34,097 nucleotides of DNA from Bacteroidales bacterium (lineage in GTDB: Bacteria > Bacteroidota > Bacteroidia > Bacteroidales > UBA7960): positions 1-34,097 of the forward strand of contig PWJZ01000055.1 of assembly GCA_003559855.1 (NCBI GenBank), read 5' to 3'. Position numbers and translations under genes: made by a program. Shown here in pieces: positions 25,249 through 32,643 of this stretch. The notes under the pieces were generated by a model, which did no database searches, was not told the origin of the DNA, and was given only the letters and a program-made list of their open reading frames with translations. Position 1 is the stretch's first letter; each line of letters begins with the position of its first letter.

Positions 25249-25466
25249 TTAATCCCAGATTTGTCATTAGGAGTTCAGCGAACTAATGACTTGACTGGGT
25301 TTAACCCCGATTTAGAAAAACTTAATTTGCAAGCATTTTTGATTGCAAATTTTTATTTTTTCTTAATCGATTTGTCATTCTAATGTCCTTGTAAACAATG
25401 AATAGGCAATAATTTTATCTAATGGCGGTCATGAGAAACAAACGGCTAATGACAAATTTGGGTTAA
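25249..25466. repeat. Composite palindromic repeat in an 803-nt spacer
   Basis: Four related arms alternate in orientation: 25249-25270, 25283-25304 (inverted), 25363-25385 and 25446-25466 (inverted). The outermost pair matches at about 20 of 22 positions. The first pair forms a hairpin with a GTTC-agc-GAAC tip. Between the pairs, AATTTGCAA (25324-25332) and TTGCAAATT (25343-25351) form a 9-bp stem followed by a T-rich run, which looks like a terminator. The rest of the spacer 25087-25889 has no credible gene. Confidence 0.75.
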
Positions 25467-25850
25467 TGATACAATTACTAAAATAGAATTGAACGGAAAA
25501 ATATAATCAAATCCTTTCATTCAACAGCTTTACACCGGTAAAGATTTGCCTTCCGGCATTTATTCGCTCTTTAACAGAAGAGGCTCCGTACCGACGCAAT
25601 TTTTGTCGCCTCCCTGTTAATATTATCGAAGCATTTCTCTGATGATAAGCCTTCTGATGTGTCTTCACGCAACTTGCATGTTGGAAAACATGCCCGGATA
25701 TACAATCTAAAGGTTTATAGCTGATTTTATTCTTTCTGGCTGTTACAAAATTTATTCAGCAAAAAAGATTTTAAATTAAACTAAAGCAATATTTTACCTT
25801 TATTAACAGGTTAATTTTTCATATAAAAAATTTAATTTGCAAATTTATTT

Positions 25851-25858
25851 TACTTTTG
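25851..25858 (+). promoter_or_regulatory. Promoter -7 box for the lipoprotein gene
   Basis: TACTTTTG is an exact TAnnTTTG match 32 nt before the start codon. Confidence 0.65.
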
Positions 25859-25889
25859 TTCGCAATTCTAAACTTAAAAATTAATCTAA

Positions 25890-26288
25890 ATGAAAAAAAT
25901 CAGCATTTTTTTATTGTTGCTGTTGGCAACAGCAGTTGTATTTACCGGTTGCAGCAAGGAAGAAGAGTTCGACATTGTGAATACGTGGGATCATGAAAGC
26001 ACCAAGCTAACTACTTACTGGGGGCCAAACCATGTCAGTATTACATTAGATGGTGAAGGAAGTGTAACATTCTATTCCGATGGAAACGGAACAAGCACAG
26101 TTGAAGATTTTGAAGATGGAGATTTTACCTGGACACTATCTGACAAAACGCTGACGATTATTAAAGGTACAAGGGAAAGAGAATATGAGCTCACTAAAAT
26201 GGAAGCTAAAAGAATGGTTGTTGTGAGAGATACCAGGGAAGGTGACGATCCCAACGGGGAAGTATATGAATTCCGATTTTCCCGTTAA
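25890..26288 (+). CDS. Lipocalin-like lipoprotein
   Basis: The 132-residue product begins with a lipoprotein signal peptide (KKISIFLLLLLATAVVF) and lipobox FTGC, so Cys20 would be lipidated. After an acidic SKEEE linker, the mature part is beta-rich with the IVNTWDHES opening of small lipocalin-like proteins (usual form: GTW...). Strand pairs include SVTFYSDGNGTST, FTWTLSDKTLTII and MVVVRDTREGD, with YEFRFSR at the end. Acidic residues after the Cys can favour surface export in Bacteroidota, but the exact signal is not certain here. Ligand is unknown. It has its own promoter and terminator, so it is monocistronic. Confidence 0.85.
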   Translation: MKKISIFLLLLLATAVVFTGCSKEEEFDIVNTWDHESTKLTTYWGPNHVSITLDGEGSVTFYSDGNGTSTVEDFEDGDFTWTLSDKTLTIIKGTREREYELTKMEAKRMVVVRDTREGDDPNGEVYEFRFSR

Positions 26289-26298
26289 AAGCCTGCAA

Positions 26299-26350
26299 TA
26301 CCCTGATTCTCTTTTTGCCATTAAATAAACGGGGAATCAGGGTAATTTTT
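26299..26350 (+). terminator. Intrinsic terminator after the lipoprotein gene
   Basis: An 11-bp perfect stem (TACCCTGATTC at 26299-26309 with GAATCAGGGTA at 26334-26344) has a 24-nt loop and is followed by TTTTTATT. It begins 11 nt after the stop codon. Confidence 0.85.
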
Positions 26351-26729
26351 ATTAGATGCCTGAAAAAACCCGTCAAATTTAAAACCCATTTCAGATAAGA
26401 AAGCTTATTAAAATTGCCATTCCGGAAGAAAAGCAAATTATCAGCATATGAAAATAATATCTGAGAACGCAGAAAAACATAAAAAACCGGCAGTTGTTAT
26501 ATATAATAATCTGTATCGCATCAATAATTATAACGTAAAACTTCATGAGATTGTCTTATTGCCACAATCAACATAAAAAAACATCTTAATACTGCAACAT
26601 ATCCGGTTTATATATCAACTGGCCGGTTAAACAACCTTTAAGAATAAAAGAATGTTATACCTGAAAAATATTTATAACCATTTAAGGTTAAAAGAAGAAA
26701 ACACATAACCAAATAAATTCAGGACCAAA
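26351..26729. other. AT-rich spacer, one doubtful small ORF
   Basis: A 42-codon ORF at 26448-26576 (start MKIISENAEKHKK) is the only open frame with a plausible ATG. It has no recognisable family or promoter. Otherwise nothing is seen. Confidence 0.3.
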
Positions 26730-28199
26730 ATGAAAACAACAACATTTTACGACATCCACTTCCACGCCATGGATTTAAGCCATGCGAACATTACGGCTTT
26801 TATAAACAGGTTTCTGAAGGAAGGAACCGGCAACCTGCTACAAAGTATTTTGAATATAAAAACACTTTGGATCATACTTATCAGCCTGTTTACCATTTCG
26901 GTTGCTGCATTTTTCTTCTTTAAGGAATATTTTGTCATAGCTTTGTCGGCACTGCTGCTGCTTTTAATAATTATTATGATCGTGTTTTATTATTTGCCCG
27001 GCTCACTGATCTCAAAAGTTATTTTCGGCTTCATCAAAAAAAGGCTGAATATTGCCAATATGGTTATGAAGAAAAACAGGGCCAGAAACCTGCTTTCTTT
27101 CATGGAAAGCTCCATAAAATATGATTTTTTGATAGTAGAACATTTCCTGAAAACCAAAGAACCCGTTATAATTTCAGAAAATAACACCTTATCGATCGGG
27201 GATCTCAAATTCAATAAGATCGTTTTATGCCCGCTGGTGATGGATTTCGGTTATAAAAACCTGCAAAACGAATACATTTTCTATAATATTCCGCCGCAAA
27301 AGCCGGTAACCGCGCAAACAAGAGATTTGTTCCGGGCAATAAAAACATACTACTCCAATGATATTTTTCATGATAATAAAAGTGGGGTGAAAAGATTTTC
27401 TGTTGCCCCAACAAACAAGACTAAAGAGGAAAAGCTTTTCGAAATATACCCCTTCATGGGTTTGAATACCAAAAATTACACTCTTGAAGAAACTGACCGA
27501 ATGCTGAAAAAATATTTTGGAGATTTTGACAGGAAAGACTCTTCTGAAAAGCGAAAAACCATGCTTCATGAAAAAATGGGTGAATTTGACGGAAACCTTG
27601 ATGACGATGAAGCATGCAAAAACATATTCGCCGGCATCAAATTATACCCGCCACTTGGATTTGAGCCATGGCCCGATGATATAAAAGACCAAAACGGCGA
27701 AAACGAACGACAAAAAGTTAAGCTGTTATATCAAACATGCATGGACAAAAACATCCCTGTTATTGCCCATTGCAGCTCCGGCGGTTTTTTAGCCGACAAA
27801 GATTACATCGCATACTCAAACCCTGCAAAGCAATGGGCAACAGCACTCAGTAATTATCCGGAACTGAAGATAAACTTTGCCCATTTTGGCACTGGAAACA
27901 AAAATTGGGAAAAATCTATTATCGCATATATTTTGGAAGGAAACAACAATATATATACCGACTTTTCATGCAATACAAAAAAAGATATCTATTATGAAGA
28001 ATTAGCCGAAACCTTCATAAAGCACAATAAAAAGGAGCTGGAAAATAAAGTACTCTTCGGGACCGACTTCATGATCAATCTACTTTGGCTTGAGTCTTAC
28101 AACGAATATCTGAAAGACTTTGCAGACACGACCCATTTCACGGATAAGCTGAAGATGAAGCTGGTCAATGAAAATGCAGAAAGATTTTTATTCGGATAA
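26730..28199 (+). CDS. Amidohydrolase-family protein with an inserted membrane hairpin
   Basis: The metal-binding set of an amidohydrolase (COG2159-like TIM barrel) is present: His10 and His12 in YDIHFHAMD, His347 in VIAHCSSGGF, His385 in INFAHFGTG and Asp446 in LFGTDFM, with a GIKLYPPLGF segment between. Between the first barrel strand and the rest lies a long insertion. It carries two hydrophobic helices (about 44-64 and 66-89), a basic segment (KKRLNIANMVMKKNRAR) and a less conserved stretch to about 300. A hairpin would leave both barrel parts on the same, probably cytoplasmic, side. Total length is 489 residues, longer than the usual 280-380. Substrate is unknown. It ends 35 nt from the convergent PD40 gene. 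Confidence 0.8.
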   Translation: MKTTTFYDIHFHAMDLSHANITAFINRFLKEGTGNLLQSILNIKTLWIILISLFTISVAAFFFFKEYFVIALSALLLLLIIIMIVFYYLPGSLISKVIFGFIKKRLNIANMVMKKNRARNLLSFMESSIKYDFLIVEHFLKTKEPVIISENNTLSIGDLKFNKIVLCPLVMDFGYKNLQNEYIFYNIPPQKPVTAQTRDLFRAIKTYYSNDIFHDNKSGVKRFSVAPTNKTKEEKLFEIYPFMGLNTKNYTLEETDRMLKKYFGDFDRKDSSEKRKTMLHEKMGEFDGNLDDDEACKNIFAGIKLYPPLGFEPWPDDIKDQNGENERQKVKLLYQTCMDKNIPVIAHCSSGGFLADKDYIAYSNPAKQWATALSNYPELKINFAHFGTGNKNWEKSIIAYILEGNNNIYTDFSCNTKKDIYYEELAETFIKHNKKELENKVLFGTDFMINLLWLESYNEYLKDFADTTHFTDKLKMKLVNENAERFLFG

Positions 28200-28234
28200 A
28201 GTTATCTTATCCCAAACCCTCAATTCCTGTTCAG

Positions 28235-29617
28235 CTATTTTTCTATACTCTCTTCAACAAAATATATGTTGTTATCCTTTATGGCAAAATAATATAAATC
28301 ATTAGGTGTTTCCCATTTAATTTCTTCCACCATTATCACATCATAGTGCTGGTCTCCTTCATTTTCATTAATCACTACAATGTTAGTGTCGCCATCTCTC
28401 GCCCAATAGCTTATTCGTTTACTGTCAGGGCAAAATACGGTATAGCTGACGCCATCGTAAGGTTTGCCTTCCTCACCGTCTATCACCACTATTTGTTTGT
28501 TGTTTTCCACACCCACATATACAACCCTTTTGCTGTCAGGACTGAATATCGGATAACCAATATAATCGTAATTTCTTCCTTTCTGACCATCGACCACCAC
28601 AAACCACTTTTTGTCTATTCTGGCGTTATAAGCGACCCTCTCGCTGTCGTCACTGAAAACAACCGAGGCATATATAATATCATCATATTTATCTCCTTTT
28701 TTCCCGTTTACTACCAGGTATCTTTTATTATCCTCAGTTCTTGCCACATATGCTATTTTCTTGCTGTCTGGGCTGAAGAGAGGCGGACCGACAGCATAGT
28801 GTTTTTGTTCTTTTCCGTCCACTACCATAAACCTGTCATCGCCCTTTATAGCTCCGTAAGCAATCCTTTTGCTATCAGGGCTGAAAAGAATAAGACCATC
28901 AATAAATCCATCATATTTTCTCCCCTTTTCACCGTCAACAACCACAAAATGACGATCATCATGCATGACAGCGAAAGCAAGCCGATTACCATCCGGGCTG
29001 AATATCACCGAACCAAAATAGATGGCATCATACCTTTTTATGACTTCGCCGTCTTTAATCAAAAGGCTCTCTTTTTCATCCCTTGCACCATAAACAAACT
29101 GCTGTCCATCAGGGCTGAAAAGAGGTTTTTCAACACTAAGGTAAGTATCCCCCTCCCGACCGTCAACAACCATGAAACGTTCATTACCCCTGCCTGCACC
29201 ATAAGCCAGCCGAGTACCATCAGGACTGAACTCGAGACTTTCTCTTAAAATCACATCATAATGCTTTAGCTCCTGACCGTCCAAAACAACAAACTGCTTA
29301 TTGTCTTTAGCTGTAGCATATGCAAGCCGACTGCCGTCAGGACTGAAAACAGGAAAACTTACCAAACCATCATATTTCTCATGTTTTTGACCGTCTACAA
29401 CAACATAACTTTTCTGATCTTCCCAAACCGCATAAGCAAGCCGCTTGCCATCAGAATTGACCGTTAAAGAGCCCCGTAAAATGGAAGTCAAATCCACCTG
29501 ACCAATGTATTCTTCAGATACCGTCCGCGTATAGCTTCGATCATTTTCACCCGCAATATTGCAAGCTATTACCAATGTCATCAATAATGCCATAAATACC
29601 ATGACCTTTTTAATCAT
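28235..29617 (-). CDS. PD40/WD40-like beta-propeller lipoprotein
   Basis: The 460-residue product has a lipoprotein signal with lipobox VIAC (Cys19). It then has about ten tandem repeats of roughly 38-40 residues of the type FSPDGxRLAYxA...FVVVDGxxxxxYD, covering about residues 45-440. Each repeat joins a PD40 (TolB-like) strand pair with a VVVDG strand. This should form one or more beta-propellers, usually binding or scaffolding other proteins at the cell envelope. A cluster of SPDS variants (repeats 6-9) differs from SPDG in repeats 2-5, suggesting block duplication. The gene has a strong Shine-Dalgarno (29626-29631), unusual here, which hints at transfer. It is transcribed alone. Confidence 0.88.
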   Translation of the reverse strand: MIKKVMVFMALLMTLVIACNIAGENDRSYTRTVSEEYIGQVDLTSILRGSLTVNSDGKRLAYAVWEDQKSYVVVDGQKHEKYDGLVSFPVFSPDGSRLAYATAKDNKQFVVLDGQELKHYDVILRESLEFSPDGTRLAYGAGRGNERFMVVDGREGDTYLSVEKPLFSPDGQQFVYGARDEKESLLIKDGEVIKRYDAIYFGSVIFSPDGNRLAFAVMHDDRHFVVVDGEKGRKYDGFIDGLILFSPDSKRIAYGAIKGDDRFMVVDGKEQKHYAVGPPLFSPDSKKIAYVARTEDNKRYLVVNGKKGDKYDDIIYASVVFSDDSERVAYNARIDKKWFVVVDGQKGRNYDYIGYPIFSPDSKRVVYVGVENNKQIVVIDGEEGKPYDGVSYTVFCPDSKRISYWARDGDTNIVVINENEGDQHYDVIMVEEIKWETPNDLYYFAIKDNNIYFVEESIEK

Positions 29618-29625
29618 AATGATTT

Positions 29626-29631
29626 CCTCCT
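29626..29631 (-). promoter_or_regulatory. Strong Shine-Dalgarno before the PD40 lipoprotein
   Basis: On the minus strand AGGAGG lies 8 nt before the ATG at 29617. Most other genes in the window have no such site. Confidence 0.75.
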
Positions 29632-29650
29632 GCTTTTTTATATTTAACTA

Positions 29651-29683
29651 AAAATATATATTATGAACTATAAATTACCCAAA
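29651..29683 (-). promoter_or_regulatory. Candidate promoter of the PD40 lipoprotein
   Basis: On the minus strand TTTG (29683-29680) and TATATTTT (29658-29651, one mismatch to TAnnTTTG) start 25 nt apart, matching the -33/-7 geometry of the phylum. The rest of the 369-nt divergent spacer to 29986 shows nothing further. Confidence 0.45.
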
Positions 29684-29986
29684 CATTCCGTCAATAAAAG
29701 ACTAAAACTTACCGCAAAAATAAATACTTCCTGCAAACACTGCAATTAAAACTTCACCTTATCCAATATTTTTTTTATTTCAAAATTAACTAAAGCTTAT
29801 GATTCATTCAACAAACTTGTCGGTTTTTTTCATTTATTTTCAATCGACACCTCCTGCCCTGCTCCTGTTTCTTTTTGCCGGGCAAATTCCTGGTATCCTT
29901 ATACCATTAAAAAATAACACTTTAAGTGTTTTTAAACTTCAAAATTTTGTATCTTACCTGCCTGAATAACAAAAAAAAGCTGAACT

Positions 29987-31411
29987 ATGAAAATTCTTTT
30001 AACCGGAGCTACAGGATATATTGCCAAAAGATTGCTGCCGGTTTTGCTTTCCGACGGGCATGAAGTTATATGTTGTGTCCGAGATAAGAAAAGATTTGAT
30101 GCTTCACAATATGACTCTGCAGGAATTTCTGTAATTGAAGTTGATTTTTTGAAAAGGGATACGCTTGATTCCGTTCAAAAAGATATTGATGCGGCTTTTT
30201 ACCTTATTCACTCCATGTCTTCATCAATTAATGACTTTGAATCTATGGAGATTGAGTCGGCTAATAATTTCAGGGAATGCATGAACCAAACCGGTGTCAG
30301 GCAGGTAATATACCTTAGCGGGATCGTCAATTACAAAGAGTTGTCAAGACATCTTTCTTCACGTAAAGCAGTAGAAGACGTCCTGAAAAAAGGCAACTAC
30401 CATTTAACCACCTTAAGGGCAGGTATAATTTTAGGTTCGGGAAGCGCATCATTTGAGATAATACGCGATCTTGTCGAGAAACTTCCCGTAATTATTGCTC
30501 CCAAATGGATAAAAACCAAAACCCAACCCATAGCAATACGAAATGTTTTACATTACATGAAAAGTGTTTTGCTAAACGAACAAACTTTCGACAGGAGTTT
30601 TGATATAGGAGGGCCCGATGTTATGACATATAAAGATATGTTGCTTCAGTTTGCAGAAGTGAGAAATCTGAAAAGACGGGTTTTAATTGTGCCATTCCTT
30701 ACTCCCAGACTTGCCTCAAATATGCTTTATTTTATCACATCAACATCATACAGGCTTGCCGTAAATCTTGTCAACAGCATGAAAGTGGAGGTCATTTGCA
30801 GTGAAAACAATCTTAATAAGATCATTGAGACCGATCTTATTCCATACAAGGAAGCTGTTCGACTGGCTTTCGACAAAATCAGACAAGAAGAGGTGTTGTC
30901 AAGCTGGACTGACGCCCTTGCAGGCAGCATCCTGGAAAAAGGAATATCAAACTTCATCAACATGCCTGACCATGGTTGTTTTGTAAATAGAAAATGTGAA
31001 TCCATAAATGATGAAAAACTTGTATTTGAACGTATTTGGACTATAGGCGGAAATAACGGATGGTATTATGCCAATTGGCTGTGGCGCTTAAGAGGTTTTA
31101 TTGATAAGCTTTTGGGAGGTGTGGGAATACGCCGCGGAAGAAGAAGCAGCATCAGCATTTATCCGGGCGATTCACTCGACTTCTGGCGTGTATTGCTTGC
31201 CGACAGAAAGGAAAAACGGTTGTTGCTTTATGCTGAAATGAAACAACCCGGTGAAGCTTGGCTCGAATTTAAAGTAAAAGACAATAAACTCTGTCAAACA
31301 CTAACCTTCAGACCATTGGGGATTTTAGGCAGACTCTATTGGTATGCAACTTTACCGTTTCTGATTTATATTTTAAAAGGTATGATAAGAAAAATTGCCA
31401 GAACCAAATAA
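29987..31411 (+). CDS. NAD(P)-binding SDR/epimerase with DUF2867 domain
   Basis: The N-terminal 230 or so residues form an atypical SDR Rossmann fold. The nucleotide-binding loop is LLTGATGYIAKRLLP, with Ala where the third glycine usually lies. FYLIHSMSSS and VIYLSGIVNY follow, and an LSSRKAVEDVL segment stands in the position of the usual Tyr-x-x-x-Lys. The C-terminal part (about 310-474) fits DUF2867, including ERIWTIGGNNGWYYANWLWRLRG and a final hydrophobic stretch LYWYATLPFLIYIL. This two-domain layout is common and generally annotated as NmrA/epimerase-like; substrate is unknown. The missing Tyr-Lys pair suggests a sensor or non-classical catalyst. The gene stands alone. Confidence 0.85.
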   Translation: MKILLTGATGYIAKRLLPVLLSDGHEVICCVRDKKRFDASQYDSAGISVIEVDFLKRDTLDSVQKDIDAAFYLIHSMSSSINDFESMEIESANNFRECMNQTGVRQVIYLSGIVNYKELSRHLSSRKAVEDVLKKGNYHLTTLRAGIILGSGSASFEIIRDLVEKLPVIIAPKWIKTKTQPIAIRNVLHYMKSVLLNEQTFDRSFDIGGPDVMTYKDMLLQFAEVRNLKRRVLIVPFLTPRLASNMLYFITSTSYRLAVNLVNSMKVEVICSENNLNKIIETDLIPYKEAVRLAFDKIRQEEVLSSWTDALAGSILEKGISNFINMPDHGCFVNRKCESINDEKLVFERIWTIGGNNGWYYANWLWRLRGFIDKLLGGVGIRRGRRSSISIYPGDSLDFWRVLLADRKEKRLLLYAEMKQPGEAWLEFKVKDNKLCQTLTFRPLGILGRLYWYATLPFLIYILKGMIRKIARTK

Positions 31412-31479
31412 ACTAAAAAAATAAGCCGATGCCTGCCGGTTTATGCCTGCTGAACGCTAAAAAATTTATGCTTTTACTA

Positions 31480-31649
31480 CATTAGTGTTGCGCTGTAATC
31501 TTATCATTTGTTCTGAAACCCATTATTTACAAGTACTGTAGCGCACTTTGATATTTTTTGATTTCAAAAACATTTTGTTTTTATGAGCCTATAAGTAGCT
31601 GATTATCAGCACTAATTTTCTTGAAAACAAAAACAACGCAACACTTATG
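31480..31649. mobile_element. MITE-like element with 13-bp terminal inverted repeats
   Basis: The ends CATTAGTGTTGCG (31480-31492) and CGCAACACTTATG (31637-31649) are inverted copies with one mismatch. Directly outside lie identical 9-bp direct repeats CTTTTACTA (31471-31479 and 31650-31658), as expected of a target-site duplication. The 170-bp body has no ORF but further palindromes, such as GCTGATTATCAGC and a TGCGCT/AGCGCA stem. It would need a transposase supplied elsewhere. The rest of the spacer 31412-31928 shows no gene. Confidence 0.65.
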
Positions 31650-31846
31650 CTTTTACTATATGAAAATAAGATGTTTTTCCCCTGACAAGCCGCAATGAAC
31701 ACTTAACTTTTCCTGGTTAACTAAAATAAAGATTTTTTTATAGCTCTTTGTTCAAAAAATTAAGAAACTATTGCATCAAAAGCTATGATTTTCAGCCAAT
31801 TATTAATAAATATCTCGTATACCGAACTCACATTAAAGACTTTCTT

Positions 31847-31854
31847 TAACTTTG
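31847..31854 (+). promoter_or_regulatory. Promoter -7 box for the DUF1847 gene
   Basis: TAACTTTG is an exact TAnnTTTG match 75 nt before the start codon. Confidence 0.65.
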
Positions 31855-31916
31855 ACAGTGATCTTAATTTTCAGGACTACCATTAAAAAGTAAACACACT
31901 TTTTACAATTAAAAAT

Positions 31917-31922
31917 AAGGAG
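31917..31922 (+). promoter_or_regulatory. Strong Shine-Dalgarno before DUF1847
   Basis: AAGGAG lies 6 nt before the ATG at 31929 and fixes the start. Confidence 0.75.
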
Positions 31923-31928
31923 ATTGTT

Positions 31929-32528
31929 ATGGTTATTAATTGTGCAGGATGCAAAACATTCAACTGTTACGAAGGAGAAGATTGTGTGCGTGGTCAGGAT
32001 TTTAAGGCTTATGATGCTCCAACAAGAAGCGAATATAGAAAAGCTGATAATAAGAAGTTGTTGGAAGTTTCTACCCGCATAGAAGGAGAACATTACATGG
32101 AGTGGACAAGGATTGAGGAAATTATCGGCTTTGCCGGTCAAATGGGCTATAAACAGATCGGTATTGCACATTGTGTCGGGCTGATAAATGAAGCTAAAAC
32201 CCTGAAAGATATCCTCGACAAAAGATTCAAAGTTCATGCCGTTTGCTGCAAGTTTTCGGGAATTGACAAAAAGGATTTCAATCTTAAACGAATTCGCAAC
32301 AACAGACGTGAGTCAATTTGCAGTTCGATCGGGCAGGCAATGGTGCTTAATGATCTGAGGACAGAGTTGAACATCATAGTCGGTTTATGCATCGGTCATG
32401 ATATATTGTTTACCAGATATTCTGAAGCACCGGTAACCACATTTATAGTAAAAGACAGGGTAACAGGTCATAATCCGGCCATAACCCTTTATTCAAATTA
32501 TTACAGCAGAAAGTTTCTCGATAAGTAA
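31929..32528 (+). CDS. DUF1847 cysteine-rich, probably metal-binding protein
   Basis: The 199-residue product matches DUF1847. It opens with CAGCKTFNCYEGEDC (four Cys within about 15 residues, suited to a metal site). Then come a charged stretch, RIEEIIGFAGQMGYKQIGIAHCVGLINEA, a central AVCCKFSGIDK, and a C-terminal GLCIGHDILF followed by DRVTGHNPAITLYSNYY. Families of this type occur mostly in anaerobes such as Clostridia and Deltaproteobacteria. The function is unknown; an Fe-S or zinc role is inferred from the cysteines. It is soluble and stands alone with a phylum-type promoter but a Shine-Dalgarno start. Confidence 0.9.
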   Translation: MVINCAGCKTFNCYEGEDCVRGQDFKAYDAPTRSEYRKADNKKLLEVSTRIEGEHYMEWTRIEEIIGFAGQMGYKQIGIAHCVGLINEAKTLKDILDKRFKVHAVCCKFSGIDKKDFNLKRIRNNRRESICSSIGQAMVLNDLRTELNIIVGLCIGHDILFTRYSEAPVTTFIVKDRVTGHNPAITLYSNYYSRKFLDK

Positions 32529-32553
32529 TAATTTTAAATGACCGGGCTATTCG

Positions 32554-32561
32554 TATATTTG
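32554..32561 (+). promoter_or_regulatory. Promoter -7 box for the 5'-nucleotidase gene
   Basis: TATATTTG is an exact TAnnTTTG match 83 nt before the start codon. Confidence 0.65.
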
Positions 32562-32643
32562 CTGAAATTTGGTGAAATAAAATTTTACCTGAAATTCTAA
32601 ATTGAATTATATAAAATAACAGACATTGAGAAAATAACGGCTA

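Noticed and set aside
26448-26576. 42-codon ORF after the lipoprotein terminator
   Set aside because: It has a start and stop but no promoter, ribosome site or recognisable sequence, so it is kept only as a note in the spacer entry.
28346-29248. 300-residue plus-strand ORF
   Set aside because: It is antisense to the PD40 repeats; the repeated codons keep this frame open and its translation simply mirrors the repeats.
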